In this document: positions 15,701-24,213 of the stretch, piece after piece
How positions within the stretch are numbered: the stretch's first letter is position 1
Layout of the letters: the number at the start of each line of letters is the position of its first letter
From: Pseudomonadota bacterium
Lineage (GTDB): Bacteria; Pseudomonadota; Gammaproteobacteria; Enterobacterales; Enterobacteriaceae
Reading direction: 5' to 3'
DNA length: 44,609 nucleotides
Assembly: GCA_018261615.1 (NCBI GenBank)
Contig: JAGTSE010000036.1
Location: forward strand, 1 to 44,609
Notes under the pieces: model-generated
Told to the model about the DNA's origin: nothing
The model's database searches: none
Seen by the model: the letters and a program-made list of their open reading frames with translations, nothing else
Made by a program: the position numbers and the translations under genes

Positions 15701-15931
15701 GAGCCCCGCCATCTGTCCAAGCTGGCGTTCCAGCGGCGAAGTGACTGACGAGGCCATCACATCCGGGCTGGCGCCAGGGTAAAGCGTTGTCACCTGAATC
15801 GTCGGGTAATCAACCTGTGGCAGCGCCGAGGTTGAGAGGAAACGATAAGCAAAAATGCCGCTGATCAGCACGCCGACCATCAGTAGAATGGTGGCGACCG
15901 GACGTTGAATAAACAGACGGGACGGGTTCAT
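12761..15931 (-). CDS. RND multidrug efflux permease, MdtB/MuxB type, with Ser/Thr insert
   Basis: A 1056-residue partner permease, slightly longer than E. coli MdtB (1040). It has the full RND architecture, with G-F-V-I-D-D-A-I-V-V-V-E-N in TM4. Residues about 776-803 are almost pure serine and threonine, between a segment ending DDVWLQP and the conserved G-M-V-R-L-T-S-I strand in the second periplasmic loop. The stop overlaps the next gene and the start overlaps the fusion protein gene (both ATGA), so all three are translationally coupled. Confidence 0.9.
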   Translation of the reverse strand: MNPSRLFIQRPVATILLMVGVLISGIFAYRFLSTSALPQVDYPTIQVTTLYPGASPDVMASSVTSPLERQLGQMAGLSQMTSSSSGGSSIITLKFSLDLSLDVAEQEVQAAINAANNLLPSDLPNPPTYKKVNPADNAVITLAASSDTLPLTSVQDLVNTRVALKLSQISGVGMVTLAGGHQPAIRVQMDPKALAAHGLTLEDVNTLIGNSNVNGSKGGFDGQYHSVTIDANDQLHTAQEYGNLILTYQNGAALRLKDIAHIEQGPENSFQSAWANNSPAIVISVQRQPGANVIQVVDNIKARLPQLQAALPDGVKMSILSDRTQTIRDSISDVQFELMLSIALVVMVTFLFLRSVAATLIPSIAVPLSLVGTFGVMYLAGFSLNNLSLMALTIATGFVIDDAIVVVENISRRLEEGETPMQAALKGSQQIGFTIISLTFSLIAVLIPLLFMGDVVGRLFREFAITLAVSILVSMLVSLTLTPMLCAYLLRYIPPEQQSRFSRKGGELFDRLIHYYDRLLTVVLNHRKLTLLVALATFALTAVLYIVIPKSFFPIQDTGLIQGVTIASQDVSFNEMAKRQQALAKVILQNPSVESLASTIGIDGNNTSLNSGRLQINLKPFAERSDKAPVVIKQLQHAAQQVVGIQLYLQQAQDLTVNDQVTPSQYQFTLDDADSENLLTWAPKMVAALQKRPEFNGVVSNLQSQGRVAYVSLDRDKAARFGITASDVDTALYNAFGQRLVSTIFTQSNQYRVVLEVAPQYQQSLASFDDVWLQPSTSSASSSSGSSSTSTSTSSTTSTSTSGMVRLTSIATIHQRTGSLMHMRLNQFPAAMISFNLNEGYSLEDGQKAIAAVCEQLQFPSSMTLRYQGETDAFQNATSNTLWLILAALLTMYVVLGILYESFIHPVTILSTLPSAAVGGLLSLMLAGSDFSLIALIGVILLIGIVKKNAIMLIDFALEAEYKQRLSPREAIHQACLLRFRPIMMTTMAALLGALPLMLASGSGAELRQPLGLVIVGGLVVSQVLTLFTTPVIYLWFDALATRGSRWIKRRQQAKS

Positions 15932-17133
15932 TTCGCGCTGACCGCCGCCGTTTTCGTCAGGTTCTCATCCACAACCAACACTTTGCTGCCCGCGCTAAGA
16001 CGATCGATCCCTTCGGTTACCAGCCTGTCGCCCGGCGCAACGCCGGTGAGCACCACTTGTTGGTTATCCTGCCAGGCCGGGCCAGTAGTCACCACTTTAC
16101 GGGTAACAGTATTGTCTTTGTTGATCAGCCAGACAAAAGTGCCATCGCTGCTCAGTTGCAGCGCCTGCATCGGCACTACTGTGGCCTGTTTCAGCACGCG
16201 GGTCTGCAAGCGCAGATTGACAAACTGGTTGGCGTACAACGCATCGTTCTGATTGGGGAACAGCGCTTTCAGGGTAACCGTACCGGTGCTGGTGTCGATC
16301 TGGTTGCTGATGAATTTTACCTCGCCCTCGTCCAGCGCACTGTTGTTGTCGGCATCGAAAGCGGTCGCCGGTAACGTCTGGCCACCGTGCAGCGTTTTCG
16401 TCAGTTCAGGAATATAGCTTTGTGGCACGCTGAAGGTCACCGCCGCGGGCTGCATCTGGGTAATTGTCACCAGCCCGGTGGTGCTGGAGCTTTGCACCAT
16501 ATTGCCCGGATCGACCAGCCGCAGGCCGACGCGCCCACTGACCGGCGCGGTGATACGCGCGTACTCAATGTTCAGTTGCGCACTGGCGATCTGCGCCTCA
16601 TCGGACGCCACCGCGCCACGATATTGACCAACGGTGGCGATTTGCGAATCCAGATCCTGGCGCGCCAGCGAGTCCTGCGCATACAGCTTGCGATAGCGCG
16701 TCAGCGTCAGTTCTGCGCTTTGCAGCAACGCTTTGTTTTCGCTTAAGTCGCCCTGGTACTGTTTCAGCGTCGCCTGGTAAGTGCGCGGATCGATCTGCGC
16801 CAGCAACTGCCCTGCTTCCACTTTTTGCCCTTCGGTGAAGAACACGTTTTCCAGTTGCCCGTCCACGCGGCTGGTGACAGTGACCGACGCATTGGGGATC
16901 ACGGTACCAAGCGCATTCAGGTAGACCGGCACATCCGCCGCGCTTGCTGTACCACTATGCACCAGCGTGCTTCCGCCCGGCCTTTTCCCCATCGGCCCGC
17001 CCCGGCCGCCGCCTGGCCCTTTCCCCATGGGCAGCAAGCGCTGCACCACACCGGCTGCAACCAGCACCAAAATCAACACTATTAGCCATTTGAGCCAGCG
17101 GGAGCCCGCGCTACGGGATACGTTCGTTTTCAT
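15928..17133 (-). CDS. RND membrane fusion protein, MdtA/MuxA type
   Basis: A 401-residue periplasmic adaptor. ATG 17133 has AGAAGA five bases upstream and gives a short basic N-terminus and a membrane anchor at about 16-32; an upstream in-frame start at 17202 lacks support. After the anchor comes an unusual Gly/Pro/Met linker (MGKGPGGGRGGPMGK), then barrel-sandwich, alpha-hairpin (D-P-R-T-Y-Q-A-T-L) and beta-barrel domains. It joins the two pumps to the outer-membrane channel. No regulator gene is adjacent, unlike E. coli mdtABCD-baeSR. Confidence 0.9.
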   Translation of the reverse strand: MKTNVSRSAGSRWLKWLIVLILVLVAAGVVQRLLPMGKGPGGGRGGPMGKRPGGSTLVHSGTASAADVPVYLNALGTVIPNASVTVTSRVDGQLENVFFTEGQKVEAGQLLAQIDPRTYQATLKQYQGDLSENKALLQSAELTLTRYRKLYAQDSLARQDLDSQIATVGQYRGAVASDEAQIASAQLNIEYARITAPVSGRVGLRLVDPGNMVQSSSTTGLVTITQMQPAAVTFSVPQSYIPELTKTLHGGQTLPATAFDADNNSALDEGEVKFISNQIDTSTGTVTLKALFPNQNDALYANQFVNLRLQTRVLKQATVVPMQALQLSSDGTFVWLINKDNTVTRKVVTTGPAWQDNQQVVLTGVAPGDRLVTEGIDRLSAGSKVLVVDENLTKTAAVSAK

Positions 17134-17513
17134 TGAGTTCTTCTGGTGGACGGGAAAAGAGTCGCAGCTACACAGACAGGGAAAAAACCTGTCGCCGGCC
17201 ATGTCCGGTTAAACTCACATGAAATTATGAAGATAATTGCTTTGGCGATATTTCAGTTTATTTCAATATAGTTCAAAGCAATAACAGGAAGAAAATAAAT
17301 TAAAATTAATAATATTAAACATTTCTCTTCATACCCTAACAAAAATACAGAAAGAGCCCAAAGGAAAATTAAAATATTTCAGCCAGAACGCCAGTTTGTT
17401 TATCAGCAAATTCATGACTGTACCATTATCAAAATTATTTCCCGTATGCAGGCGTTTATCCCCCAGAATAATAAGTCGCATCGGGAAAACATAATTTATG
17501 GACAATTGAAGCA
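17134..17513. promoter_or_regulatory. Upstream region of the efflux operon with inverted repeat
   Basis: About 380 AT-rich bases without a convincing gene. ATTGCTTTG (17236-17244) and CAAAGCAAT (17274-17282) form a perfect 9-bp inverted repeat separated by 29 bases, about 100-150 bases before the fusion-protein start, with TTTCA repeats inside. This could be a regulator site. A promoter on the minus strand is expected here but I cannot pick one with confidence. Confidence 0.35.
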
Positions 17514-17642
17514 ATGAGAATTAAATCCCTGCCGTTACTAATCTGCGCGATACTCTCCACTTTCTCTGCGCTGAGCGCCCGCAGCCAAACTGCGGGCCTG
17601 TGGTTCAGACGAGCCAGCTTAACAACACGGTTGCAAAAATGA
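17514..17642 (+). CDS. Possible 42-residue signal-peptide-like ORF or remnant
   Basis: From ATG 17514 the frame reads MRIKSLPLLICAILSTFSAL, a good signal peptide with cleavage after A-L-S-A, then only about 20 residues before TGA. It has no clear ribosome site and overlaps the end of the 2HCT gene on the other strand. It could be the start of a truncated exported protein, or chance. Confidence 0.2.
   Translation: MRIKSLPLLICAILSTFSALSARSQTAGLWFRRASLTTRLQK
17577..17597. terminator. Hairpin after the 2HCT transporter gene
   Basis: GCCCGCAG pairs with CTGCGGGC around five bases, 8 bases past the stop of the minus-strand transporter gene. There is no T-run, so it may be a weak terminator or an mRNA 3' end stabiliser. 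Confidence 0.4.
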
Positions 17643-18939
17643 CCGTTGAGGCACCACCAATGCGGGTGGCAATTTGTGCGAAGGGCATCAATCCCATTCT
17701 GTTGGATGCCGAGAGGATCGCCACATCCCCCGTACCCCCCAGGCCACTATGACAGCTGGTCACGATAGCCGCCTCGACCGGATACATATTTAACTTTGTG
17801 GCAATGAAATAACCGCTGAGCGCCATGGCAATGACGACAGAGCCGCACACAATAACGTAGCCGACAGAGAACACCGCGACCACACTTTCCAGCGGAACAT
17901 AAAGCATGCCGAGCCCAATCATCAGCGGCCAGACTAATGCCGCAGAGACAAATTTATAACAGCTGTGCGCGCCCAGCTCCATGCTGGAGGGGATCACCTT
18001 GGCGTACTTACACAGTACGGCAAAGAGGATCATCAGAACGGGTCCTGGAATGTGAACCACTTTTTCCAATAACCCACCGACAATGAAGAAAGCGCAGATC
18101 AGGAGCAACCCGGCGCCCATAAGCTGGAAATCGGTCTGCTGCGGACCATGGGACTGGGCAAAAATATGATTATCCTCATCGCTACGAATCAGCATCCCGT
18201 TCCCGGTTAATGAGGGACGACGGAGACCGATGCGCGCCAGTACACCCGCGCAGATGATGGCGAAAATATTTCCCACCACGGCCGCGGGTACCAACTGCGC
18301 GACGTAAATATCCGGGCTTTGCCCGAGAATAGCGGAATAGGCCAGCGATAAGGGTAAAATGCCTTCGCCAATACCGCCGCCAATGATCGGCACAATGATA
18401 AAGAAAAAGGTGTGATACGGAGAGTAACCAAATAATGTTCCTACCAACAGTCCGGAGAGCACCGCGACTACAGTGCCGGCCACCAAGGGTACGAACATGC
18501 GGATCATGCCCTGGATCAGGATCACCCGGTTCATGCCGAGAATGCTGCCCACGACCAGACAAGCAATGACAAAATAAAGCAGGTTGGCTTCCTTCATTAG
18601 CAAATGGACGGTGGCTAACGTATGTGCTTCAAACAGGCCAAAATAAACCAGTACTGAGGGCACCATCAGGCACAATATTGCTGGCCCACCGACGTCCTTC
18701 AGCACCGGCAACATACGGCCTATTTTGGCTAAGGCAAAACCAAGCGTCATGATCACCGCCAGGCCGCCAATCATGTTTTTCGGCAATAAACCTGCGATAG
18801 CTGAAATGGCGACAATCGAAGCGATGCCGATAAATAGCAGCAAGGGTACGGCGCCGACTTCAAGTCCATGCAGGCGCGAAAAAAGTTGTGCATCCGTAGG
18901 GGATGCGTCGACAGAGGAAGAGAGAGAATTATCTTTCAT
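17605..18939 (-). CDS. 2-hydroxycarboxylate (citrate/malate) sodium symporter, CitS family
   Basis: A 444-residue inner-membrane carrier, the usual length of the 2HCT family (Klebsiella CitS 446). The two re-entrant-loop signatures are present: G-G-G-I-G-E-G-I-L-P-L-S near residue 188 and G-L-G-G-T-G-D-V-A-I-L-S near 396, with about eleven membrane helices. Family members carry citrate, malate or both with sodium or protons. It is transcribed away from an AEC carrier and a malic enzyme, so malate is a reasonable substrate, but citrate cannot be excluded. No citrate lyase genes are in view. Confidence 0.88.
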   Translation of the reverse strand: MKDNSLSSSVDASPTDAQLFSRLHGLEVGAVPLLLFIGIASIVAISAIAGLLPKNMIGGLAVIMTLGFALAKIGRMLPVLKDVGGPAILCLMVPSVLVYFGLFEAHTLATVHLLMKEANLLYFVIACLVVGSILGMNRVILIQGMIRMFVPLVAGTVVAVLSGLLVGTLFGYSPYHTFFFIIVPIIGGGIGEGILPLSLAYSAILGQSPDIYVAQLVPAAVVGNIFAIICAGVLARIGLRRPSLTGNGMLIRSDEDNHIFAQSHGPQQTDFQLMGAGLLLICAFFIVGGLLEKVVHIPGPVLMILFAVLCKYAKVIPSSMELGAHSCYKFVSAALVWPLMIGLGMLYVPLESVVAVFSVGYVIVCGSVVIAMALSGYFIATKLNMYPVEAAIVTSCHSGLGGTGDVAILSASNRMGLMPFAQIATRIGGASTVIFATVLLSWLV

Positions 18940-19380
18940 TATTTCACCTGATTCGCTATTAATAATTAACAGTGGGTCAGGAATAACCGCTGGGTTATTC
19001 GTAATAGGATAAAATGCTTAAAAAAAATAAAGCCAAAAACAAATATTGCCACCAGGAAGTCATGACTGAATAAATAACATAATCTTTGGTCTGTAAAGAG
19101 AGTAATGGTTACCGCTCATTGAATTTGTGAGTGCCGTTGTAATTCACATTTAAATAACTTAAACAGGCCATTCGTAAATAAAATAATTGCACAAACACAT
19201 GCATTAGATACCTCCAGGAAAAATATAAACTTAGCACCCCCACCTTTCCATTTAATTAAAGTATTCCTTTTGAAACTAATTAAAACATAAGAAGTGTGAT
19301 TCTAATCACCTTTGGAAGTAAATACGATAGATAGAGTTCTGCCTGAAAACTATTTAATTAAAACAAAAACAGGATATTTT
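18940..19380. promoter_or_regulatory. Divergent intergenic region of the organic-acid cluster
   Basis: About 440 AT-rich bases between the divergent 2HCT and AEC genes. No gene is apparent. It must hold both promoters. The only clear motif is the CRP/FNR-like palindrome at 19292-19313. Confidence 0.5.
19292..19313. promoter_or_regulatory. CRP/FNR-like binding site
   Basis: AAGTGTGATTCTAATCACC matches the CRP consensus TGTGA-N6-TCACA at nine of ten core bases, with flanking AA and TTT. The core GTGAT-N4-ATCAC also resembles an FNR site. It lies about 70-90 bases before the AEC carrier start, a usual activating distance. Catabolite or anaerobic control of malate use would fit. Confidence 0.6.
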
Positions 19381-20322
19381 ATGCCTTCACTACTCTTACA
19401 ATCTTTATTCCCTTTAGTATTTATCATGTTACTAGGGTGGCTAAGCGGGAAATTAGGGTATACACACCGTAAGGATGCCACTGTCTTAGCAACAGTGGTG
19501 ATTCGCTTTGCATTACCATTTCATCTTTTTATCGGAGCACTAAACACCAACCCGGACAAAATCAAAAACTTCTCGTTTATGGCTGTGCTGGTGATTGGTC
19601 TTATGGGCTCTTATTTACTGACGCTGATCCTGTCGCGTTACGTTTTTCGTCATGATATCAAGACCAGTGCAATACAGTCTTTGGTTTGCGCTTTTCCTGA
19701 TATGGCCTATTTTGGCGCGCCGGTACTGTCCGTGCTGATTGGGCCAGAAGGCTTTTTAGGTGTGCTCATTGGCAACTTAGTCACCAGCATATTAATGATT
19801 CCGTTGACCATTATCTTAATCCGCATGGGCGATAAAGGTACCGACATAGAAACGCTACATCCGGGCAAACTGATTATGCAGAATTTACTGCGAGCGGTGC
19901 GTAACCCGATTGTCTGGATCCCCGTATCCGGTGTAGTGCTGAGCCTGGCCGGTGTGCAGTTACCACATCTGCTGAGTGCACCGATTGAGATGGTTGGTAA
20001 AATTGCCGGTGGTCTGTCGCTGTTTGCCCTCGGTCTGTTGTTTTACGGTGAGCGCCCGTCGCTGAATATCCAGACGTTTACCAATATCAGCATCAAAAAT
20101 CTGATCCAACCCGCCATGATGGCTGTCGCCGGGCTGACATTTGGCCTGAGCCACACCTTAATGCAGCAGGTCGTGATTATTGGTGCAACACCTTCTGCTA
20201 TCGCTGCGGGAATGTTCGCTCTGCGCAGCGACACTTATATCGAATCCGCATCCTCTTCCATTCTTATTGGCACTGCAATCGGCGTATTAACTGAGGGCGT
20301 GATGATCTATTTGATTTCTTGA
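19381..20322 (+). CDS. AEC-family transporter, malate-type
   Basis: A 313-residue inner-membrane protein with about ten hydrophobic helices, of the auxin efflux carrier family whose bacterial members (MleP-like, MdcF-like) move malate or malonate. ATG 19381 has AGGA upstream and begins in the first helix (MPSLLLQSLFPLVFIMLLGW); the frame stays open to 19312 without support. Signatures include N near the mid-helix break and G-A-T-P-S-A-I-A-A-G near the end. It lies 67 bases before the malic enzyme gene, so the two probably form an operon that imports and uses malate. Confidence 0.82.
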   Translation: MPSLLLQSLFPLVFIMLLGWLSGKLGYTHRKDATVLATVVIRFALPFHLFIGALNTNPDKIKNFSFMAVLVIGLMGSYLLTLILSRYVFRHDIKTSAIQSLVCAFPDMAYFGAPVLSVLIGPEGFLGVLIGNLVTSILMIPLTIILIRMGDKGTDIETLHPGKLIMQNLLRAVRNPIVWIPVSGVVLSLAGVQLPHLLSAPIEMVGKIAGGLSLFALGLLFYGERPSLNIQTFTNISIKNLIQPAMMAVAGLTFGLSHTLMQQVVIIGATPSAIAAGMFALRSDTYIESASSSILIGTAIGVLTEGVMIYLIS

Positions 20323-20389
20323 GCCTCTTTTCTGTTATCCCCGATACATCGGCAGCCGTGCCGTTATTATTTATTTAGGAGTAATGATA

Positions 20390-22075
20390 ATGATACGCAA
20401 AGATTTTCTTTATACCCCATACAATGGCGCCGTATTGCTGGAAAACCCGTTACTTAATAAAGGACTGGCATTCACTGACGATGAACGTCTGGCCTTTAAT
20501 CTGCATGGATTATTACCGCATAACGTTGAAACCATTGAAGAACAAACAGAACGCGCATGGCAACAATTTTGTCATTTTAAAAAAGATATCTCCCGCCATG
20601 TTTACTTACGCAATATTCAGGACACTAACGAGACACTTTTTTATAATCTTCTGCGCTGTCATATGCAGGAAACCTTGCCGATTATCTACACGCCAACAGT
20701 TGGCGAAGCCTGTGAGCATTTTTCCGAGATTTATCGCCGCGCCAGAGGGTTATTTATTTCATGGCCGGACCGGCACCGTATAGATGAAATGCTGCAAAGT
20801 TTTTCACGGAATGATATTCGCGTAATTGTGGTTACCGATGGAGAACGCATTCTCGGGCTCGGCGACCAGGGCATCGGAGGGATGGGGATCCCGATTGGAA
20901 AACTTTCGTTATATACCGCTTGCGGCGGAATTGACCCGGCATCGACGCTGCCTATCATGCTGGATGTGGGTACCAATAACAGCCAGCACCTTGAAAACCC
21001 GCTGTATATGGGGTGGCGTCATCCGCGAATCAGTGACGACGATTATATCGAATTTATGGATATGTTCATTGAGGCCGTCAAAGCGCGCTGGCCAAATGTT
21101 CTCCTGCAATTTGAAGACTTTGCCCAGAAAAATGCAACCAAACTTCTGAACCGTTACCGCCATCAGCTGTGCTGTTTTAATGATGATATTCAGGGAACGG
21201 CAGCGGTCACGACCGGCACGCTGATCGCCGCCTCGCAGGCTGCGGGAATGCGCTTACGCGATCTGCGCGTGGTGTTCCTTGGCAGCGGCTCCGCCGGATG
21301 TGGCATCGCGGAGAAAATCATTGCCTTGATGGTCGACGACGGCCTGACCCCGGATGAAGCACGCAATAACATTTTCATGATCGATCGCTTTGGCCTGTTG
21401 ACCGATGACATGCCTAATTTGCTGGATTTCCAGCAAAAGCTGGTCACGCCACGTCGTCTTATCGCCGACTGGGATACCGATTCAGAGAATATTTCTCTGC
21501 TGGATGTGGTGCGCAATGTCCATCCCAACGTACTGATTGGCGTTTCCGGGCAACCTGGTCTTTTCAGCGAAGAAATCGTGAAAGAGATGCATCGTCACTG
21601 TTCTCGCCCCATTATCATGCCGTTGTCGAACCCGACTTCGCGCGCTGAAGCCCAGCCCCGTGACCTGATTGAATGGACGCAGGGAGCCGCGCTCATTGCA
21701 ACGGGAAGCCCTTTTGAGCCGGTGTTTTATCAGGGCAAATCGTACGAAATAGCCCAATGCAATAATGCGTATATTTTCCCGGGGCTAGGTCTGGGCATAC
21801 TGGCGGGCAAGTTAACTCGCGTCACGGACTCCATGCTGAGCGTGGCCAGCAAAACCCTTGCGGCATTCTCCCCACTGGCGAATACAGAGAAAGGAGGGCT
21901 GTTGCCACCTGTCGATATTATTGAAACCGTATCGAAAGCCATCGCCCTACAGGTAGCCCATGCAGGTCAGCAGGAGGGCGTCGGCCCGGTGATGAGTGAA
22001 GAGGAATTAAAAACACGTCTCGAAAATATCTACTGGGATGCAGGCTATAAAGCGTACAAACGCGCATCGTTCTGA
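20390..22075 (+). CDS. maeA: NAD-dependent malic enzyme (MaeA type)
   Basis: A 561-residue enzyme, close to E. coli MaeA (565). It converts L-malate and NAD+ to pyruvate, CO2 and NADH. Visible signatures: YLRNIQDTNETLFY, the Y-T-P-T-V-G box with the catalytic tyrosine, V-V-T-D-G-E-R-I-L-G-L-G-D-Q-G, the metal-binding F-E-D-F-A, F-N-D-D-I-Q-G-T-A, and the NAD motif L-G-S-G-S-A-G-C-G. AGGAG is eight bases before ATG 20390, and only two before ATG 20384, so the second is chosen. Malolactic enzymes are similar, but the resemblance to MaeA is stronger. As it sits with transporters it may be a second, inducible copy in this genome. Confidence 0.9.
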   Translation: MIRKDFLYTPYNGAVLLENPLLNKGLAFTDDERLAFNLHGLLPHNVETIEEQTERAWQQFCHFKKDISRHVYLRNIQDTNETLFYNLLRCHMQETLPIIYTPTVGEACEHFSEIYRRARGLFISWPDRHRIDEMLQSFSRNDIRVIVVTDGERILGLGDQGIGGMGIPIGKLSLYTACGGIDPASTLPIMLDVGTNNSQHLENPLYMGWRHPRISDDDYIEFMDMFIEAVKARWPNVLLQFEDFAQKNATKLLNRYRHQLCCFNDDIQGTAAVTTGTLIAASQAAGMRLRDLRVVFLGSGSAGCGIAEKIIALMVDDGLTPDEARNNIFMIDRFGLLTDDMPNLLDFQQKLVTPRRLIADWDTDSENISLLDVVRNVHPNVLIGVSGQPGLFSEEIVKEMHRHCSRPIIMPLSNPTSRAEAQPRDLIEWTQGAALIATGSPFEPVFYQGKSYEIAQCNNAYIFPGLGLGILAGKLTRVTDSMLSVASKTLAAFSPLANTEKGGLLPPVDIIETVSKAIALQVAHAGQQEGVGPVMSEEELKTRLENIYWDAGYKAYKRASF

Positions 22076-22081
22076 GAATCA

Positions 22082-22112
22082 GCACGGCAGAGCCAGCAAT
22101 ACTCTGCCGTGC
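22082..22112. terminator. Hairpin after the malic enzyme gene
   Basis: GCACGGCAGAG pairs perfectly with CTCTGCCGTGC around nine bases, six bases past the stop. The T-run is poor (CTTAG), so termination may be weak or aided by Rho. Confidence 0.6.
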
Positions 22113-22161
22113 CTTAGAGCCTATCCCATTAGGCTCTTAATCAAGACCACTCATACATCCA

Positions 22162-23676
22162 CTAAAACAGATACGTTGAGGAGAAAAAGCCATTACGCCC
22201 GGCATATTTTGCACGATAAAGCGCATCATCAGCGAATTCGATAAGCTTTATCTCCTTGCCTTTCACTGCCAGACCGTGGCCAGAAGCAATACCAATGCTT
22301 ACGGTCACTATTCCGAATGGGCTATATTCATGACGGATATTTTCCTGACAAATATTTTGAATGATTTTTTTGGCTTTCTTTTCTGCCGCGATCAAATCTG
22401 TTGCAGGAAGAATAACAACAAACTCTTCACCGCCATATCGGGCAACCAGCGCAGAACCCCCTTTTACTGTTTTTTTCAGGGATGTTGCGACTTGTCGTAA
22501 ACAGTCATCGCCAGCTAAATGCCCATAATTATCGTTATATGTTTTAAAGTAATCTATATCAATAAGCATCAAGGATATTGAATGATTATTTACGGCACAT
22601 TGTAATACTTCGCGGGGCAGCGCCTCATCGAATTTTCGACGATTAGCCAGCCCGGTTAAACTATCTTCCGTCGCCATAGCACTTAACTTCTTGTTTGCTG
22701 TCATGAGTGATTCAGTGGTTTTTGACAACTCACGATGGGTGCGTACCTGCTGGTGGATATCCCGTAAAACAAAATAACCTGAAGTTATAGCGCCCCCCAT
22801 CAAGAAAACAACAATCACAATCAAAATTTCTGATTGTTTTTTCCAGGACAACATTCCTTCATCGAGACTCACGGCGACAGTAGTCACTAATCCATATCGT
22901 TTGTTTTTTTGAAATGCATACATCCGTTGTATATTGTCAAAGATAGAGATACTTCGTGCGGTGCCGGAATCACTATTTTTCAGATATGTTGTAAAAAGCG
23001 GAGAAGCGGAAATAACCCGACCAATATATTTCTCATCAAAAGGATAGCGTATCAGCAATATTCCAGACTCGCTTGTTAATGAAATAGCACCAGAATGCCC
23101 AATATCGATATTGCCAAACGTTTCAAGGAAATTTTCAATGTTTAGAGTGAGAACGGCGACACCGGCAAACCTGCCCTGGTGATCTTCCAGCCTGCGACTG
23201 ATGGTTATCACCCATTTCCCGTTCGTCCGGCTTACTACCGGAGGGCCAATAAAAATTTTTTTGGACGTATTTTTCTGATGATAGACGAAGAAAAAACGGT
23301 CTGCGCTATTGATGCGGCCATAAAGCCTTTCGTGTAATGCGATGAGCTTATTTCCATTAACATCATAAATAACAACATTATTTATCTGCTCCAGCAATTC
23401 ATTCTGACCAGCAAGAATTTTCTTTATATTGGTAATATTGTTTTTATCTTCACCATAAATTTCCGTTATGTCCGAAAGATTATCTATGAGCATTTCACCT
23501 TGCCGGATAATGCCCTCAGAATAAAGATTGAGAGTATGGCTCAAATTCGAAATATTGGTATTAAGATCGTTGATGGTCTGTATGCGGGTAATCCAGATAT
23601 GGATGGATAAAATTATCGAAATCACGAAGAAGACAACAGCAACAATTGTCAAGCCAATAAAAAACTCTTTCTTCAT
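22162..23676 (-). CDS. Membrane diguanylate cyclase with dCache sensor
   Basis: A 504-residue inner-membrane enzyme making cyclic di-GMP from two GTP. TM1 at about 7-29, a periplasmic double-Cache-like domain to about 275 (F-F-V-Y-H-Q, R-R-L-E-D-H-Q-G-R-F-A-G-V), TM2 at about 281-303, then a GGDEF domain (D-S-L-T-G-L-A-N-R-R near 340, active-site G-G-E-E-F near 418). The RxxD inhibitory site five residues before G-G-E-E-F is not kept (KGGSALVARY). The Cache domain probably binds a small molecule; the neighbouring organic-acid genes make such a ligand conceivable. No EAL domain. Confidence 0.88.
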   Translation of the reverse strand: MKKEFFIGLTIVAVVFFVISIILSIHIWITRIQTINDLNTNISNLSHTLNLYSEGIIRQGEMLIDNLSDITEIYGEDKNNITNIKKILAGQNELLEQINNVVIYDVNGNKLIALHERLYGRINSADRFFFVYHQKNTSKKIFIGPPVVSRTNGKWVITISRRLEDHQGRFAGVAVLTLNIENFLETFGNIDIGHSGAISLTSESGILLIRYPFDEKYIGRVISASPLFTTYLKNSDSGTARSISIFDNIQRMYAFQKNKRYGLVTTVAVSLDEGMLSWKKQSEILIVIVVFLMGGAITSGYFVLRDIHQQVRTHRELSKTTESLMTANKKLSAMATEDSLTGLANRRKFDEALPREVLQCAVNNHSISLMLIDIDYFKTYNDNYGHLAGDDCLRQVATSLKKTVKGGSALVARYGGEEFVVILPATDLIAAEKKAKKIIQNICQENIRHEYSPFGIVTVSIGIASGHGLAVKGKEIKLIEFADDALYRAKYAGRNGFFSSTYLF

Positions 23677-24213
23677 TATGGTTTACCATCAGCCAAAATC
23701 ACGTCTTAAATGCCTTCATTACTGAGAACCTTTATCGTTAAAAATATAAACCCTGGGAGAAAATCGTTTTGGTCAACAGGCAAATACATTTTTCCATCGA
23801 ACTTTAAAGATTAACACCTCAAGCATAGCTGTGCTTTGCTTAATAATAAAGCGTTATATAAAAGATTAATAAATTCATCCTATTACTATTAAAGCAAGAA
23901 TGAGAATAATTTCTTAAACACAGGAGTGAGCACGGCAGCGCAATTGCAAATATTCCATTTGTGTCATCTAATTTACTGAATTGTAAGATGATTAAAAGGA
24001 TTCACCCCCACCAGTATGGATTAACGCTATAAACAGAGAAATGGCATCGCCATTACTTTCCTGTGCAAACCAGCCTCTTCCAGCCCAACGCCATGGTGAT
24101 CACCTTTGACCACCATGGTGCTGAAGTTAGCGCATTGCCGGGAACGTATTCACCTGACTTCTCTCACCCACGTTTCAGGGTAAGAGAGTAAAGTAAGCTG
24201 AGGGCGCATGGCT
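23677..24213. other. Intergenic region without a recognised gene
   Basis: About 540 bases, AT-rich in the first half, where the cyclase promoter should lie. CCATGGTG (24091-24098) and CACCATGG (24111-24118) form an inverted repeat, and CTCTCACCC (24161-24169) pairs with GGGTAAGAG (24178-24186) except for one mismatch, about 30 bases past the esterase stop. I see no ORF with coding character. Confidence 0.4.
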
